Positions 10,669-21,181 of a DNA stretch of 64,000 bases are shown here, piece after piece. The DNA is from Limonium bicolor (lineage: Eukaryota > Streptophyta > Magnoliopsida > Caryophyllales > Plumbaginaceae), in the NCBI GenBank assembly GCA_023374045.1, contig CM041781.1, positions 141,786,982 through 141,850,981 on the forward strand, given 5' to 3'. Both the position numbers and the translations under genes were made by a program. Position 1 is the first letter of the stretch, and every line of letters starts with the position of its first letter. Below the pieces are notes generated by a model. The model saw only the letters and a list, made by a program, of their open reading frames with translations. It searched no databases and was not told where the DNA came from.

Positions 10669-12106
10669 TTTTATTTTATTTTGTTTTATTGTTATTTTCA
10701 TTTCATTTTATATTTCTCTGACTTTTTGTAGACTATTACTGTTTAAACCTTGTTCTAACATTTGATATATTCAGGAAGGTAACAGTGTGGTTTACTTTAT
10801 GTTTTTCTTTTATGAATTTTTATTTATGATTTTCATTTAATGATTTTCTTTTGGTTCAATTGGAGTTCTGCTGGCTATATATGATTTTCTTTTCAGAACA
10901 AATTCTATGTCGAATATATAGCTGAACTCACCTTTGGAAAGCAACCTCAGTTGCTTTGGAATTTCAATATCTTCGGTTGAACACTTGTGCAAACTCAAGT
11001 GTGAGGAACGTCTCACCCCTGCCAAAGCTCTAAGTGTGAGGAAGGATACCTTCCTCAATCTACGATATAAGGGGAGTTTCAGTTCTTCTTTTATTTTATT
11101 AATGTTCAACCTACATGCGTTTAATCCTTTATGAATCTATCATATTTTGAAAGGTCCTTTTCTTTATTTAATTCTGAACAATGAGGACATTGCTCCTCTT
11201 AAGTGTGAGGAAGGAGAGACCTTTCCCTGAAATTATGACAGTAGTTCGATAATGCCACACTCACTTTTTGCTACTCTAAACTGCCTAATTTTAAAAAAAT
11301 TTGATAAAAATGAGATAAAATAATTGTAGAAGTGTCTGAAATTATGTCAAGTGACAACTGAAAGGTAGTTTTATTTCAAGGAGTTTGTATAAAATTATTT
11401 TCCTTCAAAATACTCTATTTTCGCTCGAAAAATGATAGATCTGCTGATTGTAAAAATCAATTTAGTTTAGCTTGGGATTGTGGAAATATGTGGAAAGTCA
11501 AGGAAAGAAAAGGATGAAGACAAGGTACTCCACTGTTTATGAATTTTTCTAAACCAAAAACAGGCCTCGTCTATCTGGTTATTAAGTTCTTTGGGGTGCT
11601 TTAACACCTATCTACCTAAGGTCTCGTGATCTGGGATAGAAGACCCAACACCGCTACAAAGATAGAGAGAAAAGTCTGGGGTACAGAAAAATAATGCAAT
11701 TCAAAAAAAAATTTGTTATAAAAATAATATGTGCTTTGTATATACAATTTGCACATTCAAAAAAAAATGTAAATATAAATTGCAATTTATATTTATAAAC
11801 ATGAGTATGTGGTGTTGAAAGGTATTGCGGAATAAGGCATTACTTCACACCCCTTGTCATCCCAGGTTAGTGAATGAAATTGGTTGGAAATCCCAGGTTA
11901 ATCTAACTTGTTTTCTGCAGTCTAGTTTTTCTATGCTTTTATTAAATTATTCTTCTTCACTGTTTAAAAAACCTACTTCTAAGAGCAGAATTATTCTTTC
12001 AATTGTCACTTTGTCTAAATTCCCTTCTACACTTATTTAATCTTGTTTTATTATTATGGCTTAGAGATAATTATATTCCTTATTTGCTTGAGGACAAGCA
12101 AAAGTC
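10669..12106 (+). other. 3' untranslated interior of element C with PPT-like repeats and hairpins
   Basis: No gene. AAGTGTGAGGAA occurs at 10997, 11032 and 11201, and a fourth time in the real PPT at 12107. The three internal copies are each followed by sequence that can pair with them: GTGAG/CTCAC near 11001-11016, GAGGAAGG/CCTTCCTC at 11038-11056, and GGAAGG/CCTTTCC near 11210-11228. A further hairpin has arms AAAGCAAC and GTTGCTTT at 10938-10957. The rest is AT-rich, with A/T tracts near 11280-11820. Confidence 0.7.
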
Positions 12107-12121
12107 AAGTGTGAGGAAGTT
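12107..12121 (+). other. Polypurine tract of element C
   Basis: AAGTGTGAGGAAGTT abuts the TGATAAGTGC start of the 3' LTR and is preceded by GAGGACAAGC, a block commonly seen before the PPT in Athila-like elements. It primes plus-strand DNA synthesis. Confidence 0.8.
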
Positions 12122-13729
12122 TGATAAGTGCAAAACATATAGACTTTTTAAGGTTTAATCACCTTATTAATTGCAGCATTTTTAGTAATGTTTCGCACTT
12201 ATCTAGGTTTTTCCTATAATTATGTTGTTATATTAACTGATGTATTATATGTGTTAAATTTTATGAAAAATACCTAAAACATATATATGTTTATAAGGGG
12301 TTAAAGAAGGTCACGCGGAGAGGACATGCATGCGCATGATTTTCATGCAACCGCCTCATTATGGGGCGGACGACACTAGGAAGGAAGAAAATAGAGGCAA
12401 CCGCCTCATTAGGGGGCGGACAAACTCATTGCAACCGCCCCATTAACAGGAGGACGTGGAGGCGGACAAGAGAAGATGCATGGGTTAGCGGACACAATTC
12501 ATACCGCCTACACAACCGCCTCATTTGAGGAGGCGGACGTGACTTAAACCGCCCATGCAACCGCCTCATTTGAGGAGGCGGACGTGACTAAAAATACAGA
12601 TCTGAAACGGGTTATCTTCGCCGACTCGCTCTGCAACTTGATTCAGACGGCGCCTACCAGAAATCACGCCCGCGTTTCAACCTTGTCCCCTGCGCAATCA
12701 ATAGCTGCAATCAATGGGGAGCTGCAATCATCGAGCTCAATCAGTGAGCTAATGAGCTGCTGCTCTGTTCTTCTTCCTCTATAAATACGAGCTTCATTCC
12801 TCCTTATTCAGTGTCCTTCCGGAGGCTCCTTCCGTGGTTCCTCTGGAGTTCCAACTCACACACCATCTCATTTCTCTCCTTCCGCCTTCTCCATTTTATT
12901 TATTTTACAGTCCACTAAATCCACCTCTAGCCTACGTATACAAAATAGCAGAGCGAGACGGAGTGATTACGGATGATTTCTATCATTCTTGTTTCTGTTA
13001 TTCTATTTAATATCTTAGGCTAGTTTACGTATACTTTGGGAATAATATTATGTTCTGTATTAATTATGCAATGTTTTTACTGGTTTTTTTTTAATGAAGT
13101 TTGTTACGCTTAAAGCTCATCTCTCGCCTTTTTAATAAATGTCATGAGTTTATTAAATTGCTTGCTAAGTCTATTTTGATCAGACCAGGTGATAAATAGA
13201 TAGGTTGATTAAGCCGTAAATTTGGAGAAAGCTCTATTATGATTTAATGAGTTAGTATTTTCAGATGCAATTATATTTCCTGGAATTTAATGTCCGTTTA
13301 CATAAGAGTGCTCGAACCTTGATTAGACCGAGCATTTCTGGTAAACGAGTTCTTATGAGGCTATGACTTAGTCCTTAGGATAATTTAAGGAATTTTGCCA
13401 AACAATTATAATTAAACCAGTAGGAATAGCATGAAAGAGCAGATAATATTAATCTGAACCAGAGTCCCGTTTAGTTTATTTGCTTACTTAGTTAATTTTA
13501 TTAACTGTTTTTATTTATATTTAACAAGTCAATTAATCCCCCCTCTTTGTGACACGCTTAGGTACTGTAATATGTACATTAGTCCCGTGGTTCGACATCC
13601 GGTCGCTTACATTTCACTATACTACTGCGACCAGGATTTATTTGCAGCCCGACGTTTATTTTTGGGTTTTAATTTCTTTTCTTTAATTTTAATTACACCA
13701 CTTAAACCACTCAAATAATAACGTCTGCA
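12122..13729 (+). repeat. 3' LTR of element C (1608 bp)
   Basis: About 99% identical to 6359-7969 by eye; small differences include single-base indels near 12651, 13047 and 13604. The inverted-motif array is at 12348-12588 and the TATA box at 12780-12787. The right TSD ATCAT is at 13730-13734. Confidence 0.93.
12780..12787 (+). promoter_or_regulatory. TATA box of element C 3' LTR
   Basis: TATAAATA, same context as 7017-7024. In the 3' LTR it could drive read-out transcription into the remaining gag-pol of element A, about 0.95 kb downstream. Confidence 0.65.
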
Positions 13730-13734
13730 ATCAT

Positions 13735-14187
13735 CCGGGTGAAGATTGTGAAGGAAGGTTGGTAAAGTGTTTTAACTGTGGAAAGCTGGGCCATAAGGCC
13801 TATGAGTGTAGGGTAAGAAGGATGGAAGGAGGTACTGATCAAGTAGCCAGACCTGCTACAACTGGAAATTTCAACAACCTGAACAATCGTGGCAACCAAG
13901 GTGGATTACAGCTAAATAATCAAAATGGACAGAGGAATAATTATAATGGTCCAAGAGGTAACATGGGTGGACAAGGGAATAATCAGGGGAAGCAAATACA
14001 ATATGGAAGTGGAGGTACTCAAGGAGGAGGCTATAAGAATCAGGGATATATCAACGTAATCAGCAAGACAGAGACTGAATCTCAACAAGAAGGGGGCATC
14101 ATTACAGGTATTTTTCCAGTTCTTGGAACTAGTGCTAAAGTATTATTTGATTCAGGTGCAACCTGTTCTTTTATATCTCTAAGTTCT
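13735..14187 (+). pseudogene. gag: Element A gag nucleocapsid and start of protease (frameshifted)
   Basis: The frame resumes after element C with PGEDC, completing the first zinc knuckle. An intact CCHC knuckle CFNCGKLGHKAYEC follows at 13768-13809. A Gly/Asn/Gln-rich linker runs from about 13850 to 14060. The aspartic protease begins near 14100 with the active-site run [11 protein letters not shown] 1-nt deletion in the run near 14184-14187 shifts the frame, so protease continues in the next entry. Confidence 0.88.
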
Positions 14188-15038
14188 TGAAGAAAGTAGG
14201 AGTAGTCCCTGATATAGAAGTTGAAATTTCTGTTTCTACACCTACGGGAAGAGTAGTAGGATGTACTAGAAGGATCGAAGGAGTGAAAATAACCGTAGAG
14301 GGTACAGAATTTGAGATGGATATGATAGAGTTTGATTTGAAAGATTTTGATGTAATCTTGGGGATGGATTGGTTGAGTAAGCATAAGGGGCGCATAGATT
14401 GTGAAAAACAAAAGATTAGCTTATGTGGGAAGAAGGGGAAGAGAGTGTCATACACATGTGAAGGAGCTAAGCAAAGGGTAAAGGTCATACCTGCCTTAAA
14501 GTTCTTAAAGGAGTTGCGAAAAGGAGAGCCAGTTTATATGTGTTATGTTCAAGAAGAAAAATCGGCGCTAGAACATAAGTCATCCGCACTTGAGGATCTT
14601 CCAGTGGCCAGGGAGTTTCCGGATGTCTTTCCAGAAGAAATTCCCGGACTTCCACCTGACCATGAGATTGAGTTCACTATAGATTTGGTACCAGGAACAG
14701 CTCCAATTTCTAAGCATCCTTATAGGATGGCCCCGAATGAGATGAATGAGTTAAAGAAACAGTTGGAGGAACTTTTAGAGAAAGGCTATATACGACCGAG
14801 TGCTTCTCCGTGGGGAGCCCCAGTATTGTTTGTAAGAAAGAAGGATGGAACTTTGCGTCTATACATTGATTACAGGGAGTTAAATAACGTCACAATCAAG
14901 AATAAATATCCTCTGCCTAGGATTGATGACTTGTTCGACCAGCTACAAGGAGCTAAAGTATTTTCTAAGATCGATTTAAGATCAGGATATCATCAGTTAA
15001 AGATAGCAGAGAAGGATATACCAAAGACAGCCTTTTGA
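14187..15038 (+). pseudogene. pol: Element A pol: rest of protease and RT N-terminal half
   Basis: Continues the protease (flap region, then VILGMDWL), the linker with [19 protein letters not shown], and the fingers/palm of reverse transcriptase: [20 protein letters not shown] and [13 protein letters not shown], which contains the first catalytic aspartate. A TGA at 15036-15038 interrupts the frame at [11 protein letters not shown], where the family has arginine (CGA to TGA, the kind of change expected from deamination of methylated CpG). Confidence 0.92.
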
Positions 15039-15062
15039 ACTAGGTATGGTCATTATGAGTAT

Positions 15063-16874
15063 GTGGTTATGCCATTTGGGCTAACAAATGCATCGATAGT
15101 ATTTATGGATTTAATGAATTGGGTTTACAGCCAATTCCTTGATAAGTTTGTAGTGGTATTTATTGATGACATATTGGTGTACTCGAAGGATGAGGAGCAG
15201 CATGCTGATCATCTGCGACAAGTTCTACAGGTTTTAAGGGAGAAGAAGTTGTATGCCAAATTATCTAAGTGTGATTTTTGGCTCAAGGAAGTATCGTTTT
15301 TAGGACATGTGGTAACCGAAGATGGAATCTCGGTTGACCCGGCTAAAATTCAGGCTATTAAGGATTGGCCCAGGCCAATGAATGTTCGAGAAGTTAGGAG
15401 TTTTCTTGGGTTAGCTGGATACTATAGGAAGTTTGATCAAGATTTCACTAAAATTGCAAGACCGCTTACAAATTTGATGAAAAAGGAAGTACGTTATAAG
15501 TGGGATGAAGATTGTGAAAAAGCTTTCCAGATTTTGAAGGAGAGGTTAACCACAGCACCAATTCTCACGTTGCCCTGTGGTGCAGAAGGGTTCGAAGTAT
15601 ATAGTGATGCGTCTAAATATGGATTAGGGTGTGTGTTGATGCAGAATGGCAGGATCATTGCCTATGCCTCTCGACAGTTGAAGAGCTATGAGACAAGATA
15701 CCCTACTCATGATTTGGAACTTGCAGCTGTAGTTTTTGCCTTGAAAATTTGGAGGCATTATTTGTATGGAACTTCTTGTAAGATTTACACGGATCACAAG
15801 AGCCTGAAATATATCTTCACTCAAAAAGAGCTTAATATGAGGCAAAGGAGATGGTTGGAACTTATTAAGGAGTATGATCTAGAGATCCTATACCATGAAG
15901 GCAAAGCCAACGTGGTGGCAGACGCCTTAAGTCGGAAGAGGAGTCACGAGGGAGAATCTAACTGGATATTACATGATGAGTTGGTACAGGATTTTAAAAG
16001 GTTGAACCTCGAGGTGGTAACAACGGGGGAGGTGGATAGAGATATTTTGGCTAGTATGAACGCATTCCTCGACATTTACAAAGAACTTTTGCATCATCAG
16101 CAAGAGGATGAGAAACTACGGAAAATAAAGGGAAAAGTGGAAAAAGGAGAAGCCCCAGATTTTAAGATTTATGACGATGGTAGTTTGAGGTTTTGTGGGA
16201 GATGGTGTACACCAGATTCATGTGGCGATATTAAAAGGAAGTTGATGCAGGAAGCTCATGACTCTGCTTATTCCATACATCCAGGAGGAAACAAGTTGTA
16301 TAAAGATTTGAAGAAAAGTTCTTGGTGGCCAGGCATGAAAAAGGAGATAGCTGAACATGTGTCGAAGTGCTTAACATGTCAAAAGGTTAAATTTGAGCAC
16401 AAGAAAGCTGGAGGCATGTTGCAACTGTTGGATATACCCATGTGGAAATGGGATTCAATATCGATGGACTTTATAGTGGGATTACCACCGACCAGAGGAG
16501 GGATGGATCAGATTTGGGTGATTATATATCGATTGACTAAGACTACTAGATTAATTCCAATGAAAAGTACTTGGTCTATGGAACAACTGATGGAAGCATA
16601 TATTAAGAATGTGGTTAAATATCACGGAGTCCCAGTGGAAATTATTTCGGATAGAGATTCTAGGTTTATCTCAAGATTTTGGCAGCAATTCCAAAAAGCC
16701 ATGGGAACAAAATTGAGCCTTAGTACAGCTTATCACCCACAGACTGATGGGCAGACGGAGAGAACTATCCAAACTTTGGAAGATATGTTGCGGGATTGTG
16801 TGATGGATTATCAAGGGTCATGGAGTGACAAGCTGCACTTGATTGAATTTTCTTACAACAACAGTTACCACTAA
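15063..16874 (+). pseudogene. pol: Element A pol: RT C-terminal half, RNase H, integrase core
   Basis: Same frame as the preceding block. The RT active site [10 protein letters not shown] lies near residue 38 of this block. RNase H follows with [14 protein letters not shown] and YTDHKSLKY. The integrase zinc domain contains HPGGNKLY and CLTCQKVK. The catalytic core has MDFIVGLP (D), IISDRDSRF (D) and [13 protein letters not shown] (E). VIVDRLTK is altered to [12 protein letters not shown] stop at 16872-16874 splits the integrase at NNSYH. This is the polymerase and integration machinery of the element, no longer producible as one protein. Confidence 0.93.
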
Positions 16875-16883
16875 AGTATCCAT

Positions 16884-17504
16884 ATGGCCCCTTATGAAGC
16901 TTTATACGGTAGGAAGTGTCGTACTCCGTTACGTTGGAATGATACGCAGGAGGTGGTTATGGTAGGGCCTGAGTTAACGGAGGAGATGGCTCAGCAGGTT
17001 AGAAATATTCGCCAGAGGTTGAAAGCCGCACAAGATAGGCAAAAGTCTTACGCTGATCTGCATAGGAGGCCAGTAGAATTTAGTGTGGGAGATAAGGTAT
17101 TCCTGAAGGTTTTACCCACTAAGAGCGTGGTACGATTTGGCAAGAAAGGAAAACTTGCTCCTAAGTATATTGGTCCGTATGAAGTGTTGGAAAAGGTTGG
17201 GAATTTAGCTTATCGTTTAGCTTTGCCAATGAATTTGGAATGGATTCACAATGTGTTCCACGTATCACAATTGAAACGATATGTTCAAGACGAGTCACAT
17301 GTGTTGCAACCGAACGAAGTGGAAGTTGCACCTAATTTAACTTATAAGGAACACCCAATTAAAATTTTGGATCGTAAGACGAAGGAGACCCGAGGGAAGT
17401 CTGTAGATTTGGTTAAAGTTTTGTGGACTCATCATGGAGTTCAAGAAGCTACATTGGAGCTAGAAAGCAAGATGAGAACTCAACACCCAGAACTCTTTGA
17501 TTAA
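16884..17504 (+). pseudogene. pol: Element A pol: integrase C-terminal domain with chromodomain-like tail
   Basis: Continues in frame after the TAA: MAPYEALYGRKCRTPL, then the GPY/F-type region KYIGPYEVLEKVGNLAY and NVFHVSQLKRY. The end has ILDRKTKETRGKSVDLVKVLW, the degenerate chromodomain-like tail of Tekay/Del chromoviruses. The family's ATWE is ATLE here. It ends with a natural stop at 17502-17504. Confidence 0.92.
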
Positions 17505-17847
17505 GGTTAGCAATTAAAGTTTCACGAGAAACTTTCGTTTTTTTTGGGGGGGGGGGGAGAGTCGTATGGTAAGTGGTGAATGTCTATTAGTATCTGTGAA
17601 TGTTTGTTGGTGTGTGAATGTCTATGTTTGTTGGTACGAGAAATGGTTGGTAATACTTGAATGTTATTTTGGGAGTTGTTTTCTTAATGATTCTATGTAG
17701 AATTTGTGAATGGTTTATATTGTGTGATAGATGGGATTGGTATGTCTGAGGTTTTGTGTGGTGATACTGAATCATTTGTGGTTGATTAAGCCACTTGAGA
17801 ATTACTGTGTGGAGTATTGTTTTAGTTTCTTGGAATGTATTGTTTTG
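17505..17847 (+). other. Element A 3' non-coding interior
   Basis: AT-rich, with a G run near 17545-17557 and repeated GTGAATGT-type words near 17576-17630. No gene is visible. Confidence 0.7.
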
Positions 17848-17884
17848 AGCTTCGGGGATGAAGCTTTGTTTAACGGGGGGAGGA
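17848..17884 (+). other. Pre-PPT hairpin and polypurine tract of element A
   Basis: AGCTTCG and TGAAGCT (17848-17865) pair around a GGGA loop. The polypurine tract GGGGGGAGGA (17875-17884) follows and abuts the 3' LTR. Confidence 0.82.
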
Positions 17885-18861
17885 TGTAATACCCCAAATT
17901 TCTTAAACTGTGATTAGGACCCTACTTAGCTGTAAACCTTAGAAAACCCTAATTTCTAAGGATGGAGAAGGTTCTTGTTAGTTGGAATTGCATGGTGAAC
18001 ATTAGAAACACTAGTTTCCCGAGAATCACCTAGTAAACCTTCGTTTCGCGAGATTCCTGAAATCCCTGAAAATTACTAAATTCCTTAGGAACTGAGAGTG
18101 GTTATCAACCTTAGGAAGAGTGTTAGATACTTTTGAGAGTGTTTTGAGGGAAGAAACAATCATATCGTTCTTCTTTTAATATAAGACAATCTAGTTACAT
18201 TTTTCAGTATTTAGTGGTTCTGGGCAAACGAGGCTTCGGAAGAGCTCAAAAGTGACCCGAGGAAATTCCTGAAAATTGATAACCCATACTAGTATTAACA
18301 TACCTACATATATAGTCTTAATAACCATGAAAAGCTCAAGCCAAACATGGCCTAAGGTGGTGGTGGAAAATATCAAGGGAAGGAGAGAAAATATCTCGGT
18401 TACTATTTACAACTATTCACACCTCCTTACTATTTGTAATGATTATCAAAGCAAGTTGCTCCCTCATTATCCATTCAAGGTCGGTTGGGTATGGATGGTT
18501 AGGATTAGTTTTGGACACTTGGAACAAATCAATGGCTTAGGACAATTCTAGAACTAATGATTACAAATTTAAAGATAAGGATGAAATTTTAGTATAAAAG
18601 GGGGGTGGAGGTCGGCCATGGTAGGTGAGCAAGGTGGCCATTCTTCTTCATCTACCCTGATTCTCCTAAACTAGAAAACACCATTGGAGCTTAGGCAACA
18701 ACACTCCTTCATTAGAAGCACAAGTTTAAGGTGTTATTTAAGCTAAAATCGAGGAAAAAGGCAAGTTTAAGGAGTGTAAGCCAAACTCCAAGGTGGGCGA
18801 CTTGGTTGGTGGGGAATTTGAGTTCAAGCAACCTATAACCAAGGTATAAGAACACCAAAAT
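17885..18861 (+). repeat. 3' LTR of element A, part before the element B insertion
   Basis: Starts TGTAATACCCCAAATTTC and aligns with 1395-2370. It is interrupted at AAAAT (18857-18861), the left TSD of element B. The LTR continues at 27917. Confidence 0.92.
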
Positions 18862-21068
18862 TGTTATAACCCAAAGTTCGTTACATTCTTTTTATTTCGT
18901 TCCACGTTATCCTAAGTTAACTTACTTTACTTAAGACAAGGAAGTCCTTCTTAAATAAGTTGGGGATGAAGAGGTCACTTGTTTTTCCATCAGTATAATC
19001 CCTGGTGAGGATAATACCCCTTAATTTATTTATTTCTCCATAAATTATCCTCTCTTCTAATCACGTTCTCACGACGTTCATTCTTTCCCCTCACTCCATT
19101 AGTTTTGAAATACCGTCGATACGCTCCTCTCTTCTCTGTTCTCTCTCTTCCAAAAGTACGCTTAATCAAGTGCCCAAGTCCTGCTGTGGTGTTCTTGCAA
19201 TTCGAGTTCTGCTGTGGATCCTTCTCCTTGTTGCACTCCGGTTCAGATTAAGGTAAGGGCGTCAGTTTGTTCTTGTGCAATTCTGCAACTGGGAAGTCTG
19301 CTCTCATTCTGATTTACGTTTCTAAAATTTGATTGTGATTCAGCGTTGGCTCCTGTGCCGTTCTATTTCTTCTACGGTTGGTCCCTCTGCGATTCCGTTG
19401 GCAGAATCAGGTGAGGGTTGTATTTCAGTTTCGGATTGTAGTTTCAGTTCAGGGTTAGGGTTGCGTTTCTGAATTGGTTTTCTGTGTTTGTGGTTGTTCA
19501 GTGTTCAGGTCTGCATTGTTGGTCTGCGTTGGTCTGGACTCTACTACTCAGTTTGGGTTTCGTCTCTGCTGTAATTGAGGTAGGTGGCTGATTGATTCGA
19601 TTAGTGTGTTCGGCCTTGGGGCGTTTCAAATTCTAGTTTCAATGTGTGAATTGTCTCTGCGTTGTGTTCGCAAATCAGTCCGTTTGTGTTGTTTTGTTAA
19701 CTACAAACCCCCAAGGTTGTTTTCTGCAAACTTGAAATGTTTTGACATTGTTTTGGTGCCTCTGTTTGTGTGAAAATCGCCTCTGTTCTTTGACTCTTAC
19801 GGCGCGTCCGAACTTCCGTCTGACCTTGGAAGTTCGGACATGCCCTTCTGCGTTTTAAAGTTCTGAACTTTTTGACATGTCTGAACTTCCGTCCGAGCAT
19901 CAACGTTCGGACGGGGTGCGAGGACGAGTTCGACTTACAAGTCTCGAATGGTGTCCGAACTTGTAAGTCCGGACAGATGTTCGGACACACTGTTCTCATT
20001 CTTCTGATTTTGCTTCGACTTGTGTCCGAACATTGATGTCCGGACACAAGCTCGGACTCTACACGTATTTGATTTCCGAAAAGAGTCCGAACATCAGTCC
20101 GAGCTTTGATGTTCGACCACCTCTATTCTGTTCCTGTTTTAAGGTTCGACTTGTGTCCGAACATTGATGTCCGGACATAAGTTTGGACGGGCTTCTGTTT
20201 TGACCATAACTTGCTTGTTTGAGCTCCGTTTTGACTTCCGTTTGCGGGATGGGATTCCCCTTCTGATTTCCAAGCTACTTATGTGCTTTCTGGTGCCTTG
20301 GTCCAAATATGCTTAATTGTTTGAAGCTTCTGTTTTGGGACCTAGTTATCTCTGTGTCTGAACCTTTGGATGGCTGGTCTCGCTGTCTCGTAGCGCGCTA
20401 TGTAGGATCCTTCTGTTCACGGGTGATGTTCCCCGTTCTGTTCGCAGGTGTTTCATCTGTTCTGTTTACGAGTGAGGTTTCCTCGTTCTGTTCACGAGCT
20501 GGTTGCTCGTTCTATCTGTATGCCGTGATCAACTAGTGTCCCGCTCTGTTTTCTGATTCTGTTTGCTTCTGACTCTGTTTGGTCCTTTATTGTGTGGACT
20601 TCTGCTTCTATTTTCTGGCATGACTATGGACTCCTTGCGACTCCTTCTGTTTTGTTAATATTCTAAAAATGTTTGAGCATGCTGGTTGATGAAGTTGGTC
20701 ATCTACTGGGCATAGTTGTTTGCTCATTCCCCTACTCTATCTAACATTGCAGATTGATCAGCGAAGGTCACTTTGCTCAGCTCTGGAGTTTAGTTGTTTC
20801 GTTATTTGAATTCTTTGAGACATCTGTATTTGACTTTGAGCCTTTGGGCCTCTTTAGTTAGCTTCCGCTTTCGATATTCGTTTTGGTGGGTTCTGTAATA
20901 ACTTTTGGGATGTTGCGACATCATTTTGATTATACATTATTCAAGTATTCGTTTTGGGCCTTATCTGATTATATGTTTAAGTTCATTTATTAGAGCCTTG
21001 CGTTATTATGTAATAATACGCGGCGTGTAATACCCCTAACTCCTAGGCCAGTGTTTGGGGGTGTTACA
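18862..21068 (+). repeat. 5' LTR of element B (2207 bp)
   Basis: Starts TGTTATAACCC and ends GGGGGTGTTACA. It holds a C/T-rich zone (19120-19150), an AAG/GTAAGG donor-like site at 19253, a GTCCGAAC inverted array (19800-20195), and an acceptor-like TTGCAG at 20752. Confidence 0.93.
19800..20195. repeat. GTCCGAAC/GTTCGGAC inverted-motif array, 5' LTR of B
   Basis: More than ten copies of GTCCGAAC, GTTCGGAC, GTCCGGAC or one-base variants in both orientations, often as close inverted pairs such as GTCCGAACTTGTAAGTCCGG. The minus-strand 116-codon open frame here is a by-product of the repeats. Confidence 0.88.
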
Positions 21069-21073
21069 TTTAG

Positions 21074-21085
21074 TGGTATCAGAGC
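21074..21085 (+). other. Primer-binding site of element B (initiator tRNA-Met)
   Basis: TGGTATCAGAGC, a perfect 12-base match to the complement of the initiator tRNA-Met 3' end, six bases after the LTR. Confidence 0.93.
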
Positions 21086-21181
21086 TCTGGGTTCTAATCT
21101 GCTAGGATTTTAGGTTAGCCAGTCAGTCAGAAACGTCAGTGCTAGTGTCTTAGTCTAACTGCTTGTTGTTGGACTTTCAGA

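Larger units (their letters stand above)
6359..13729 (+). mobile_element. Element C: Athila-like LTR retrotransposon without gag-pol, nested in A
   Basis: LTRs at 6359-7969 and 12122-13729 differ by only about a dozen changes by eye (roughly 99% identical). The TSD is ATCAT (6354-6358 and 13730-13734), and the PBS matches tRNA-Asp. The 4.15-kb interior has one long ORF (9385-10668) and no recognisable capsid, protease, RT or integrase, so the element must borrow these functions in trans. LTR similarity marks it as the youngest of the complete LTR elements here. The tRNA-Asp PBS and the GAGGACAAGC sequence before the PPT point to the Athila lineage. Confidence 0.9.

Noticed and set aside
17545..17557. 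G run as polypurine tract of element A
   Set aside because: It lies 330 bp before the LTR; the tract that abuts the LTR is 17875-17884.
19697..20047. Minus-strand open frame of 116 codons, with similar frames at 26640-27020, 47037-47342 and 56356-56613
   Set aside because: The repeated VRT/SELP-like peptides simply reflect the GTCCGAAC/GTTCGGAC arrays; frames are not conserved between LTR copies.
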